NCBI RefSeq assembly: GCF_000516985.1
Contig: NW_006917092.1
Coordinates: 512,619 to 576,618 of the forward strand
DNA from: Pestalotiopsis fici W106-1
Lineage: Eukaryota > Ascomycota > Sordariomycetes > Amphisphaeriales > Sporocadaceae
DNA length: 64,000 nt
Reading direction: 5' to 3'
Shown: piece by piece, positions 44,665 through 55,926 of the stretch
Layout: every line of letters starts with the position of its first letter
How positions within the stretch are numbered: position 1 is the first letter of the stretch
Notes under the pieces: generated by a model
What the model was told of the DNA's origin: nothing
Database searches by the model: none
What the model saw: the letters and a program-made list of their open reading frames with translations, nothing else
Translations under genes and position numbers: made by a program

Positions 44665-46352
44665 ATGGTATTCGCACCGAGGAGGAGGGTCTTGGCAGCA
44701 GTCTGTCTGTTCGCAACTCGGGCTGCAGCTGGCTCGCTGGCGGCTTGGTACACGGATCTGGGACCTAGTTTGCTGCTCCAAGATGACGAGACGAGCCACG
44801 TCCGATACAGCCTGTGCACAAGCGAGAACACGCCCATCTTGCCCGAGGACAAGACCATCATTGCGCCTCTGTACAAGTATCAACCCAGGAACGGGACCGC
44901 GCTGGCGGGCACCGGTTGGTACGATTCCAAGATCACCTGGGCATCCATCTTTTACCAAGACACCAACGACAATATCGTCAACTCGTATCTGAAATGCGAT
45001 CCCAATACGGGGTACTGGCTGAGCCAGGGAGACTACATCATTTCGGGCAACGCGCCGTCGGTGGCGACTGGCACCGGGCTGGCGGCGGTTCTGCTCGGGT
45101 CGACGGGCGGGTACCGCGTCTTTTACCACGACACCGACATGACGATTCGGCAGATTGGGTACACTACCGATTCCGGTTGGAACGATATTGGCGCTGTGAC
45201 CCAGGACGGCAGCCTGGGCAATGCCATTGGTGCCGTCTACAGCGGCAAGAAGAGCAACATCACCGTGGCGGCGGCCACGGGCAGCCAAGACATCGAGATC
45301 AGCCAATGGTTCGACGACGACTCGTGGCATATCTGTAGGTCCTCCTATTCTGCATCCTGGACAAGGAATATATGACGTGTTAACACAGCTCTGAAGCCGC
45401 ATTCCCACAACCGCTGTCCGGTGACCTGGTCACCAACGCCACCAACGCAACCTCAATCGCACTCAACACGACCAGCGCCGCCAACTTTACGCTGCCCGCC
45501 TGGGACGGCACGGCGTCGTCCCTGGGCGTGTCCACGCACCACTCCGGTACGCGCTCCATCTTCTACATAGGGACGGACTCGGCGCTGCACCAAGCCAGCC
45601 AATCCGGCAATGATGCGTGGCACATCGAAGCGTCCCCCAACGCCACCTTTTGGCCCAGCCCCGACGCCGCCGCACGCGGTCAACTGGCCGTGGCTTCGGA
45701 CGGGCAAAATGGCCAGCTGCGCGTGTACTACCAGAGCGGGGGACAGATTGTCGAGCTCAACGGCGACGGCCTCGACTGGACCATTGCGGCTGCCGCCCTG
45801 CCCAACGCCAACTCGACCGCCAGCTCGGGGGGTACTAGCAATGGTGGCAGCGACTCGTCGGGGTCGACTGACGACAGCAACGGCGATGGCAGTAGCTCGA
45901 GCAGTAGCAGCAACAATAGCAGTGGTGGCTTGTCCACGGGCGCCAAGGTCGGCGTCGGTGTTGGAGTGAGCATGAGCGCTGTTGCGGTTGTAGGAATCCT
46001 TGGTGGCCTCTTCTTCCTCCGCAAGAGGCAGCAGCGTCGAAATAAAGAATCAACATTTGGAGGAAGTACACTTGCAGGAGGGTCCAGCATGGCTCCGACA
46101 CCGAACATGGGCTACTCAACAGCGGCATATCCAAACCATGTATCTCCGCAAACAGCGTACCCACCATATGGCGTATTGGACCAAACTGCATATCATCAGT
46201 CAAACGGCTGGGAAACATACTATAGTCAACCACATGTGACACCGAAACAGCCAGGCGAGCTTGAAACAGGGGCCCCAGCAGCACAGGAAATGCCACAAAA
46301 CTTTAGATATCATGAAATGGTTGGCGAAGGTCACTACAGGGAGGCGCCATAA
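44665..46352 (+). CDS. Single-pass surface protein with an AAL/fucose-lectin-like ectodomain
   Basis: Two exons (44665-45334 and 45397-46352, 62-nt intron) give 541 residues; the start has a strong CACCATGG context. Order: signal peptide (VLAAVCLFATRAAAG), then about 350 residues of repeating beta-propeller blades with Trp, Tyr and Asp (RVFYHDTDMTIRQIGY, SIFYIGTDSALHQ, LRVYYQSGGQIVELN), which is the pattern of AAL-type fucose lectins. Next comes a Ser/Gly/Asn/Asp-rich stalk, one membrane helix (VGVGVGVSMSAVAVVGILGGLFFL) closed by RKRQQRR, and a cytoplasmic tail rich in Tyr, Pro and Gln. N-glycosylation sites (NGT, NAT, NTT) are frequent. The intron acceptor CTGAAG was preferred because the earlier CAG is too near the TTAAC branch and breaks the frame. 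It may bind sugars at the cell surface. Confidence 0.85.
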
Positions 46353-46486
46353 GCCAGTCCTATTCAATAATGATGAGATGAACATGTCTTCATTTACCTG
46401 ATTATTCGCTAAAACCCATTTTTATACCTCTAACCCATAAGGCCCATGCGCCGTGATCCCGGGAAATTTGAGAAGTGTGTATGTAA

Positions 46487-48961
46487 TCATATAAGCCCGC
46501 GCTTGGCGTCCTTGGCCACAGAGCCTCGGAGGGCCTCGTGCGGCTTCTCGTACGGAGGTCGTCCACCGAGAATATCGGCAGTGTCCTTCATGTCGCGCCA
46601 GTGAGCTGCAAGAGGGCGACGGTTCTTCCAGTCAGTGTCCTTCTCTTCCAAAGTCTCCATGGGCGAGAAGACGACGGCAGCACCCATGATACCAATGACG
46701 GATGCGCTCAGTGGGCTGTCGCTAGCAGAAGCCTCCGAGAAGGGGCCAAACTGCTCAAGGTGTTGAATGCATCGGATTGCGAGTCTGACAGCTCGGTGTC
46801 TATCCAGAGGGGATGGGACACCACCCTGCTGCACGTGGCCGGGAATACTGTCACGGGCTTCAAATCGCTCCTCCGCCTCGTGGCGAATCAGATCTGCGAT
46901 GAGCTTGGCCGTGAGGAGCTTGTCAGCCTTTTCATTGACCAGGATCAGACGTCCGGCGCGAGACTGTCCATTGTCATTTCTGAAGACCTCCTTTAGATGC
47001 TCGATATCTGAAGTAATCATGCCTAGGCTGATACCCTCTTCGGGAATGTACACGGCACTTGCTCCTACACCCAAACTGGCCAGGGTAGCAATGTATCCGG
47101 AGCGGCCACCCTGGGTCTCAATGACGAAAACTCGTCTACGGGTAGCTGAGGCAGACTGCTTGATCTTGTCGCAGAATTCGACAAGCTCGTTGAGGCAAGT
47201 ATCCGAACCAAGCGAGTACTCGGAACCCGGAACATTGTTCGAAATGGTGGCTGGCAGCAGCGTGAAGGGGATGCGAAGCTCAGGGTACTTGGCCCGGGCC
47301 TTTCGCAGCTGTGAAATTGCGTGGAATGCCTCGAAACCTCCAACCAGGAAAAGCGCATCAAACTTGTCCTTCTTGATGCAGGCAGCAATCAGGTCCATGC
47401 CAGTCTCCTCGGGGAGTTCACGGTTGGTACCGATTTCCGAGCCTCCCTTTCTGCCCCAGTCATCCACATCGACCCAGTTGAATGGTCGCACGGACTTGTA
47501 TGGCGAATCATCGTGATGACGCACATAGCCGGCAAAACCGTTGTAGATAGCGAGGGGCTCATGGCCACGGTTCAAGCAATAAGCAACACCGGCTCGGATC
47601 GCGGCGTTCATACCACCAGCGGGAGCACCAACGTTGATGAAACCAATGCGCATGCGCTGTGATGTGTTAGTGCATGAAGTCGATGGAAGGGATGTAGATG
47701 AACTTACCTTGTTGGCGGGAAGTTTGGTGTTCTCGTCCTGCCCAACAGTAGTTGTGAGGCTATAGCAGTTGTACATTTCAGCAAACTCCGTGTCTCGTAG
47801 AGCCATGGCCCTGCTAAAGTCTTGAGCTTCGATTGCCTTGGCAACTTCTTGTGTTGCCTTGACCGCTGCCATCAAAGGCTTGCGGACAATCTTGTTCTCG
47901 GTGATGGCAATAAAGCAGGTCTCGGACTCGGGCGTCGCTTCGAGCAGGGTCTTGACAGCCTCAACACCTTGCAGTGTTGCCAGGATTCTGTCTTGAGCGA
48001 CGGCTGGACCACCACGCTGAACGTGACCGAGGATTGTGGCACGGGTGTCGAGCTTGAGGCCCTTGGGGTCCTTGAGCAGGTCGACAACCATCGAAGAAGT
48101 GATCTTCTCACCGTGTCTGTCCTTGGCTCCTTCGGCAATGATGACAATGGTCTTTCGCTTTCCTAGTTCTCGGTGCTGCGTACGGTCAGCTCAATGCATT
48201 TGGACAATCATTTCCATGGACACCGTAGGACATACCTTCTTCACAATCTTGACCATATCCTCGCGCCAGTTGTCGTCTCTGGGCTTCTCAGGAATAAAGA
48301 TAAAATCGGAACCGGTTGCAACACCGGCCATCAGGGCGAGGTAACCGCAGTGTCGGCCCATGACTTCAATGACGAAGGCACGTTGGTGGGAGCTTGCAGT
48401 GGCCTCGATGTAGTCGACCATCTCGCAAATTCGGGAAAGGGCTGAAGCAGCGCCAATGGTGTTATCAGTTCCGGACAGATCGTTGTCAATGGATCCTACC
48501 AGGCCGACAATGTTCAGGTGCCTGTATGGGGCGACCTGCTGTTCAGTGAGCTCGCCGCCGGACACGAGTTCGTCGACCAGCGACGGCCACTCGGCTCTGA
48601 ATTTGTCTGCACCGGTAAGAGATCCATCACCACCGCAAATGGCAAGAGCATCGATTCCCTTCAATATCATGTTCTTGGCGGCAAGTCGTCGACCGGGTCG
48701 CTCGTAAAACTCCATGCACCGGGCGGTTCCGATGAGGGTACCGCCCTCGGACAGGTAACCTCGCACGTCGTTCCAATCGGTCTTGCGGATGTCGCCGGTA
48801 ACGAGTCCCTGGTAACCCTCGTAGACGCAAAAGGCATCACAGCCCATGTGAATGGCCGTGCGGACGACAGCGCGGACAACGGCGTTCATGCCTGGAGAGT
48901 CACCTCCAGAGGTCATGACGGCAATCTTCTTCTTAGGCGCCATGGTGGTAAGCGGCGCCAT
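46487..48961 (-). CDS. PFK: ATP-dependent 6-phosphofructokinase
   Basis: Three exons (48961-48236, 48175-47708, 47656-46487) give 787 residues in the eukaryotic double-domain form, the product of an ancient duplication. The amino-terminal half has [27 protein letters not shown], the catalytic [10 protein letters not shown] and [11 protein letters not shown]. The carboxyl half has the related but regulatory [16 protein letters not shown] and [12 protein letters not shown]. The enzyme phosphorylates fructose 6-phosphate in glycolysis and is cytosolic. A second ATG at 48943 is possible. The 51-nt intron 2 is a multiple of three and has no in-frame stop; if kept it adds 17 residues in the linker between the two halves. 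The gene is ordinary and intact. Confidence 0.98.
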
Positions 48962-50672
48962 GGTGAGCTTTCGTTCTATGGGAAAGGTAGGAAGTCAAGT
49001 AGGTTTTGGGATATCATAAAAAGATGTCCAAAGACGAAAGGAGGGTGGCAGCTTTAAGTCTCAGCAAGGACCGGGAGCGCCAACTCGCCAAGCTGGAGGG
49101 GTGGTGAACAAGCGAAGCTTATGGGGTGATGTGGAAATATCAACACCCTTGTAAATGGAAGACGATGGTTCGAGAGCGCCACGGTCAGGAGATGATGAGA
49201 GGCTTGTATGAGCAAGAATGGTTTCAATAGGAAGAGAGGGAAAGAAGCCGGATGACAGGAATAATATGAGATGTTTAGATGGTGCTACTACTTCATTGTT
49301 GTTACACTATTGCTGCTTTTCCACCTTTGGAAGCCCGAGAAGACCAAGACAAACATGCCCAGATGAGACACACTGTCTCACCTGGCTCTACCTAAGCTGA
49401 CGGACCGTTGCTTGCCAAAGGTCCGATTGGAGTTGAGTTTGGCGGGCAGGTGTGACGCAGTTGCACCACTTTTTTGTGGCTTTTGCTGCACTGATGCTCC
49501 TTATCGCTATCAATAGCGGGGAGCTCGCCCAAAACTTTGCAGCAGAAGCAGCAGCTCAGGCGTCTTGGATGCCCCTCACTAAAATAGAGACCCAGGTTGC
49601 TCGACTCGTGAAAATACATCATCATGCGGCGGGGTTGCAGCTGTTGAGTTCGACCTCAGAGATCTCCTGGCATTGGCCATGGGTCGTCATTCTGATGGAT
49701 ATGAAGTCCCATCCCTCGATAATTATATCGCAACCCACGATATTACTTCATTTTGCTATTCTCAACCAAAGAAACAATCACACATCCTCCCACATGAACT
49801 CCGCCTTAGGAGAGCGCGCAAAATCAACAAACCAAATGAAACTGGCTAACCTCTGAATGCAGCGATCTAGTTCTGCTCCCCCCCTACCGACAAAAAAATC
49901 CGACCGAATACTATATCATATCCCCACATGGCATCCGCAATCTCCATGTCCCTGAAGCCCTAACTGAGGCTGTCAACCAATGACGAAATCAGAATTATGA
50001 CGGAAATTCGCGCAGGGTTCAGGTCCAGAGAATTTCGGTCAGCCAAGTGACTCGTGAAAAGCATCATTGCATAACTTGGGTTAGCTTTATGCCCATCCTG
50101 AACAGACTCTGGTCAAGGGACTCGGCACTCGGTGGAGATGGGGAGGCTATCGCGCCTGGCTCTTTATATTCCGCCCACTATAACATGACAGATTCACCAG
50201 GTGATAAGTGTGGCTAGTAACGGACAGAGTTGTGGCTTTTAACTGCGGCGAACTTCTCTACCCCTTCATCATTCTTGCTGACCTCTTGAGAAGTGCCTTC
50301 TTGCCAGTTAGCCGTCGAAATATTTACACATGTTTCTTGCTCTAATCCCAGATGATCCAACTAGCTTATACGAGCCATTGCACAACAGAAAGTCGAGATG
50401 AAACCCCAAAAGAAGTCACACGAAAAGACAATGATTAAGGGGGCCTCGATAGCCGAGGGTAATCATTCATTTGCTCGCGTTTCAACAGCAAGCCTCTAAA
50501 CGCCAATGCTACAAACTCCATGCCTTCACGTGAAAATAAAACGCCTTTGCCATGCCTTGCCGTCGAAATGAATACGAATGGTATCGCTGGAGCGCATACT
50601 CGCCTGCCTTGGCGCCGTTTTCTTATTTTCTTTCGTTCTTTCTTCTTCCTCTTTCATGGTGAGCAACCACCA
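48962..50672. other. 1.7-kb intergenic region, no gene seen
   Basis: It holds the promoter and leader of the phosphofructokinase gene. A 134-codon frame (49452-49856, plus) has no domain and low-complexity Ala runs, and I reject it as a gene. No RNA fold recognised. Confidence 0.5.
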
Positions 50673-51610
50673 CTAGTTGTGTCTTGCTGCAGCTTGAGCA
50701 AACTGCTCCGCTTGCAGTCTTTCCAACTCCTCGAGCGACATGCCGCTGTCTTCGAACTTATTTGTTCGCTGTGAGTAGAATATTAGCATTTGTGTAGCAC
50801 TTCAGGACTCTAGGGACACTCACAATGTTCTTGATGACCTTTTGCGTCTCCTTGTGCTGGGCTGCAGCCTCTAGGACTGCCGGGACGTATTCCTCAAAGC
50901 CCAGTGTTTCTAGAGCCTTGGTGATGTGGTCACATGCAATAGTCTTCTTGGCTTCCTTCTCAGAAATCTCGTTGGCTTCTGAAGAGACCAGTGTAATGAA
51001 TTCCACGCAACATTCTATGAGCAGGTCCCTGGCCTCTTTAGAAAAGCTCAAGCCGGTTGAAGATGGCAAGATCTCTGTCACGATCTTTTGGACCGTAGCT
51101 AGAAACGGTCAGCTGGATAGACGATAGCTGAACCAAAGTACATGAAATACCTTTGGGGAGAGACAAGTCATCATTGCCTACAGTCAAGATTAGAATTTAC
51201 AATACAGAGAGAGGTGAAAGTATGTCATCCGTGCTTGGGGTCGGGTCAATGTCTTGATGGGAGTCGTTCGTATGCCTGTTGATCTGCTGTCGCCTTTTCA
51301 AGGAGCCACTCAAGAAGGTGACAAAGGACCACGTGGTATTGAGGGATATGACAAGAAACAAAGGGACCAAGTGTGAATATGGAACGTCGAGAGGATGGAT
51401 ATGTACTGGCATCGGCGCATGTCGTAATAGCAGCAGCAGCTTTATATGTGAGAGCAAGAGAGATGATTTTCGTGGATAATTTGGATTGACCAAGTCATGG
51501 AAGGCGAGTCGGTGCAACCGCAGTGCACATGGTATAAAAGCTCCCGATGGGCTGGGTCTGGATGAGATGCACTGAGCAAAAGACTTACCTCCATATTCGT
51601 GGTCGGACAT
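50673..51610 (-). CDS. NCB2: Negative cofactor 2 beta (Dr1/Ncb2), histone-fold TBP regulator
   Basis: Four exons (51610-51589, 51177-51151, 51098-50824, 50768-50673) give 139 residues. The first two exons encode only MSDHEYGGNDDLSLPK. The histone fold follows: TVQKIVTEILPS, FSKEARDLLIECCVEFITLVSSEANEI and KKTIACDHITKALETLGFEEYV. The end, NKFEDSGMSLEELERLQAEQF, is the conserved Dr1 tail. With NC2-alpha it forms a heterodimer that clamps TBP on promoters and blocks TFIIA/TFIIB. The first intron is 411 nt, long for this genome, right after a 22-nt exon. The family's usual length is about 140-180 residues, so nothing is missing. Confidence 0.95.
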
Positions 51611-52919
51611 GTTTGGCGCAGAGACGCGTATCTAGCAGAGTGCGAACTGCAGGTGGTATAGGAATAAACTCGGCTGAATTTATGACCTTAAATCTTGATG
51701 CACCTCTTTTTGTTGAAAACGCAGAGTAGGTTTGGTGTTCAGACAGTAAAATGCCGGGTTGTGATGCAGTCGTGTGAAGTCAATATCAGAAACGGGGTCT
51801 ATTTCCAGGAGCGCAGAGGCGCGCAGATGCCAGTGGATCAGCCGCCATTTATGTACCTGAAGGCTGGCAGGTGGGGAGGGATCCGGCGGCAGCGAGCCAG
51901 ATTGCGGCCTGGCTGTGGCTGACACTAGGTTGGCGCCCCCCGAAGTATCAGATGTGGCGCAGCTTCCTGGCCGAGCTTCAAAACATTCAATTCCACTGAA
52001 AATTCCAAAGCACAAAATTTCTGCTCTTTCTCCCAACACAAAAACTTTTTTTTGGGATCGTGAACAGCAATCCTCGATCGCCAACACCACCCTCGATCGT
52101 GTCGCCATGGACTAAACTCTTGCTACCTGATGCCTCATCGGCATCTTGTTCACCATATCACGCAACAACGATTCAGAACAAAAAAGCTGAGATACCTGCT
52201 TCCATCGGTAAGTCACTTATGCACCTTTGCACTTTCTTTGCATGATGAACAAGTTGTCGCCCCAGTCTTACCTGCCTCCGACAAGGGCAGGAATGCTGAT
52301 TGACACGTCTTAGCCAATAGACATGAACTGATACAGCACCAAAACACCACGCGTTGTTGCTATTCCTGCCATTTGACAGTCCTGGCTAACGAGGCATTCT
52401 AGCTAGGTATCTCTCGATTCAGGGTCTCTGCATGCCACCCTCGCGCTAAATTGCCCACCTCTCAATCAACGTCTGATGTGATGCCTTTTGCTTGAAGTAC
52501 TATCGAATACCGACATTCGTGCGAAGAGGAAACAATCTCGAAGCCTGATCGCGACGTTCATTAAGTGCCTTTGGCGCTTGGAAGATGGACATCGACATCG
52601 GTGCTGACAGACGCAATTAGGCTTGTGGCAGGTCAAATGGTCGCATAGATCACCGGCAACGACTCATTCCGAAAGGTAGGCCTAAATTTTTCTTCTCTTT
52701 TAATATTATGCACCGCTTGTGATGACGAACCTATATTCCATGCTAAAGCCGAATCTACATGTGGATATACTATAGAGCCTTTTCATCTTTCGACTGAAGC
52801 TTTTTATCACTTTTCATTTCTAGTTGATGCTTTTCTAATCGCATATGCTAATTAATGACAACAGGTATTCGTTATGCTCTACTTTTACGCTCTATGCTTG
52901 GAAGCTCTTCAGCTGGTCG
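51611..52919. other. Intergenic region with possible spliced non-coding transcript
   Basis: Between NC2-beta and the SDR gene. On the plus strand, a well-formed donor GTAAGT (52208-52213) is followed by a branch-like CTGATTGAC and a TTAG near 52314, but the flanking sequence has no ATG-started frame across it. It could be a leader or a non-coding RNA. No domain seen. Confidence 0.3.
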
Positions 52920-53813
52920 TCATTCCATCTGCGCTTCGGTTAGTATTTGTAAATCTTGCTGGGTGAATGTGACAAACCTCAGGTGCTTGCCGTTCACTTC
53001 CTTAGGGGGGCCAGCCACCAGGTTTGCGATTACTGTTCCGGGCTGTTCCGGCTTGAGTAGTTTTCCACTCGCATGTTCCTCGATGAAGCTGGCATGGTCC
53101 TTGTCTGTCATATGGCCACCGCCAAGCTCTCTGATCTGCTGCTGCATGTCGGTATCAACCTTGCCTGGTGAAATGGCCACACTCGTGATGGCCGGCTCCT
53201 CGACTGCAAGATGGGCGCAGAGGTGGTTGATAGCTGCCTTGGCAGTGCCGTATGCGCCCCAAGCTGTGTAGGCACCCACTGACGCGCCCGATGAGACGAA
53301 TACAATGCAGCCTTTAGTCTTTCTCAATTCGGGAAGCGCTGCCTTGACCTGTAAAAGACGGTAAATGAGTACACCATGGTCATGCAATGTCAGCTAGCTC
53401 AACGTACCAAGGCAAGTGGACTCGCAACATTGATGTCGTAGGAGCGTCTCCATTCCTCGATATCGACATCGGCAATCTTAGATAGTGGTGTCAAGACAGC
53501 GTGGTTAATAACAATACCATCAACCTTGCCGAATGCCTTTACAGCTGCTTCAATAACCTTGGGTGATGTCTGCAAGTCCAATGAGTGAGCGATCAGATCC
53601 GTGGAAAGTGTCTCATGAATAGCTCACGCTGAAGTCGGCCAGGTCAGCTGCCAGATACTCGACATTTGACGGATTCTCGCTCTTGATCTTCTGCAGACCC
53701 GACTCTGATCTGGCCACAAGAAAGACCTTGTGAGAAGCACGAATTAGAATCTGGGCAATGGCGAGACCCAGACCTCGGCTCGCGCCGGTGACGATGAAGG
53801 CCTTGGATGACAT
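52920..53813 (-). CDS. Short-chain dehydrogenase/reductase, YIR035C/IRC24-like
   Basis: Three exons (53813-53628, 53569-53408, 53348-52920) give 258 residues. Rossmann motif VTGASRGLGLAIAQ, then ADLAD, the NNAG-equivalent INHAVLTP (an unusual His-Ala in place of Asn-Ala-Gly), catalytic Ser in VFVSSGAS, the Tyr-x-x-x-Lys pair in WGAYGTAKAA, and SPGKVDTDM. The catalytic residues are thus present. The set resembles the yeast YIR035C/IRC24 and sepiapterin-reductase-like branch, which reduces small ketones and benzil with NADPH. The substrate here is unknown. Start chosen at the ATG before SSKAFIV; upstream codons are not conserved in type. Confidence 0.92.
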
Positions 53814-54431
53814 TTTGCTCTTTTTGGATTGTTTGGAATTGGTGAGTAGGTAGTCTCTGTTTGTTGTTATGCTACAGACGGTAGAAGAAGGACGAGTGAA
53901 ATAGAAAAGCAGAACCGTCAAGAATTAACAGGAAGATGCTTAACCCGACGAGAGCCACCTTTGAGCGCAACAAGCAAAGGGAAGGGATCCATCCAGTCGC
54001 CGTTGGGTCCCGCCGATCGCGGGGCTAGGAGGGGCAACCAACCGCCGGCCTTGTATTATCTGTGTATGGCGTAATAACGGGAAGTTTATAGGCAAAGTGT
54101 AGGTGGCCCTTCAAACATCAAAAAATTCAATACAACAAATCTTTTAACTTGCTATCATATTGGAAAAATCACTACTTCATACTATATCCCATCATTCACA
54201 TTCATTTAAATATACTCGATAGTTGCAATAATAGTCCACCAGGAGATTCCTGGTTCAGGGATGCCCTCACTCGCCGAGACTCGGCTTCTTGTGTGATAAT
54301 CCTGACGCAGGCTGACAATTTTACCTGAGGTAATTACTTTTCTCATCGGGGCCTTAATCCCCATAAGTGTGACCCATATCCGAGGAATCCGGCCGACACC
54401 AAACATCAAACTGCGAGGTCGAAGCCAAGTC
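53814..54431. other. Divergent intergenic region, no gene seen
   Basis: The shared upstream region of the SDR (minus) and the FAD oxidoreductase (plus), AT-rich at 54110-54230. No distinct element. Confidence 0.5.
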
Positions 54432-55926
54432 ATGACCTCCTCGACTGTAGTGTTGGGCGCCGGCATCATTGGTGCGTCCACGGCGTATTATCTGGGCCAG
54501 CATCAGACTCCATCTTCAATCCACATCGTGGACCCTTCGCCGGAGCTCTTTGAGTCGGCGTCGGGGTATGCAGGCGGGTTTCTCGCCCGAGACTGGTTCT
54601 CATCCCAGACCTCGGGACTCGGTGCTCTCAGCTTTGATGAACACCGGAAGCTCGCCGAGGCCGAGGACGGAGGGCAGAAATGGGGGTATATGCGTAGCAC
54701 GCCCATCAGCTTCAGTCCTGGAACAATGAAAGGCCAGACGGTTGTTGCTGCAGGCAGGGCCGAAGCTGCCAGCAGGACTGGGGGCAATGGCGTTGCACCA
54801 CCTTGGTTATACCAAGGCGACGGCGGGAGAGCTGAGGCTATTGGTGAAGAGGGGACTGTTGCACAAGTGTAAGTCGCAGATCAAGTGTTGCAATGAAGTA
54901 TTTGTGGTCAAACCTTTCACTTGTGCTTCTCCACCGATACGGGCTTCTGCCCCGTGCCGATGATATACATAAGCGTTTCTCGGGGCTCGCGGCTGAAACA
55001 ATCATTGACCAGAGACCCTTTACAACTGTCCCGATTTCTTCTTCAAAAGTGCCTCGAATCTGGTGTAAAATTACACCACCCGGCCAAGGCCACTTCAGTC
55101 ATGACGGATACGCGCAATGAGATATCGAGCGTGCGCATCATGGACACCAGATCGGGCACGGAATCCGATATCCCATGCACGAACATAGTTATTACGGCCG
55201 GAGCATGGTCACCTCAGGTCTTTGCGGCTCTATTTCCTCGGTCACAGCTCAAGCTTCCTATATCGAGCCTCGCCGGTCACTCGCTCGTCATACAGTCTCC
55301 GCGTTGGACGGCCGGGTACGAAGCACAAGCTGGATGCCACGCTGTTTTTGTGTCGGGTGGCTCTGGTTACTCACCTGAGATATTTTCCCGCGCCGGCGGC
55401 CACATTTACATTGCAGGCCTAAACTCGGCAACAGAACCTCTACCACTTCTGGCGACAGATTCAAGGTCCGGTATCTCCAAGTCCGCGATTGCGCAACTTA
55501 GAGCAACGGCGTGTGAGATATTGGGACGCGGACAAATAGAGATCGTCAGAGAAGGGCTTTGTTTTCGCCCGACGACAAGTAGCGGATCGCCCATTATAGG
55601 CAGGATTCCGGACACGCGTCTAGGTGAGGGCGTCACTACACGGCCAGGCGCAGACGGCGGTGTCTATCTTGCTGCAGGCCATGGACCTTGGGGAATTAGC
55701 CGTAAGTGTATCTCTGCAGTCCACTCCATTTGAAGTTGTCTTTATGGTTTCCACTGCCATCTATGATTGTTGGAAATGTCTCTGTGAGATATGCCTTGAT
55801 GGAAAAGGATTTCAAGAGTCAATACTGATGACAATGCTCACAGTGAGTCTTGGCACTGGGAGAGTGTTGGCAGAGATGATTCAGGGGCGGAAGTTGAGCG
55901 CCGATATCTCGATGCTGGGACTATAA
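54432..55926 (+). CDS. FAD-dependent oxidoreductase of the D-amino-acid oxidase (DAO) family
   Basis: Three exons (54432-54868, 55013-55701, 55844-55926) give 402 residues. The FAD-binding start STVVLGAGIIGASTAYYLG is textbook. The first junction joins GEEGTVAQ to VDPLQLSRFLLQKC, a block conserved in fungal proteins of the TDA3/sarcosine-oxidase-like group, and IVITAGAWSPQVFAALFP and SSGSPIIGRIPDT are further family blocks. The last exon ends GTGRVLAEMIQG, the family's carboxyl helix that closes over FAD. At first sight the gene seems broken because the frame changes near 54870, but GTAAGT and GACCAG borders remove 144 nt and restore it. It likely oxidises an amine or amino acid, producing hydrogen peroxide. 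No PTS1 at the end (SMLGL). Confidence 0.9.

Noticed and set aside
44638..45408. Minus-strand open frame of 256 codons
   Set aside because: Antisense shadow of the lectin-like gene, which has a signal peptide, membrane helix and consistent splice sites on the plus strand.
46767..47516. Plus-strand open frame of 249 codons
   Set aside because: Antisense to phosphofructokinase exon 3; no motif of its own.
49452..49856. 134-codon plus-strand frame upstream of phosphofructokinase
   Set aside because: Low-complexity Ala and His content, no domain and no splice continuation; more likely promoter sequence.
54869..55012. Apparent frameshift suggesting a broken DAO-family gene
   Set aside because: A GTAAGT donor and CAG acceptor remove 144 nt and join two conserved blocks in phase, so the gene is intact.
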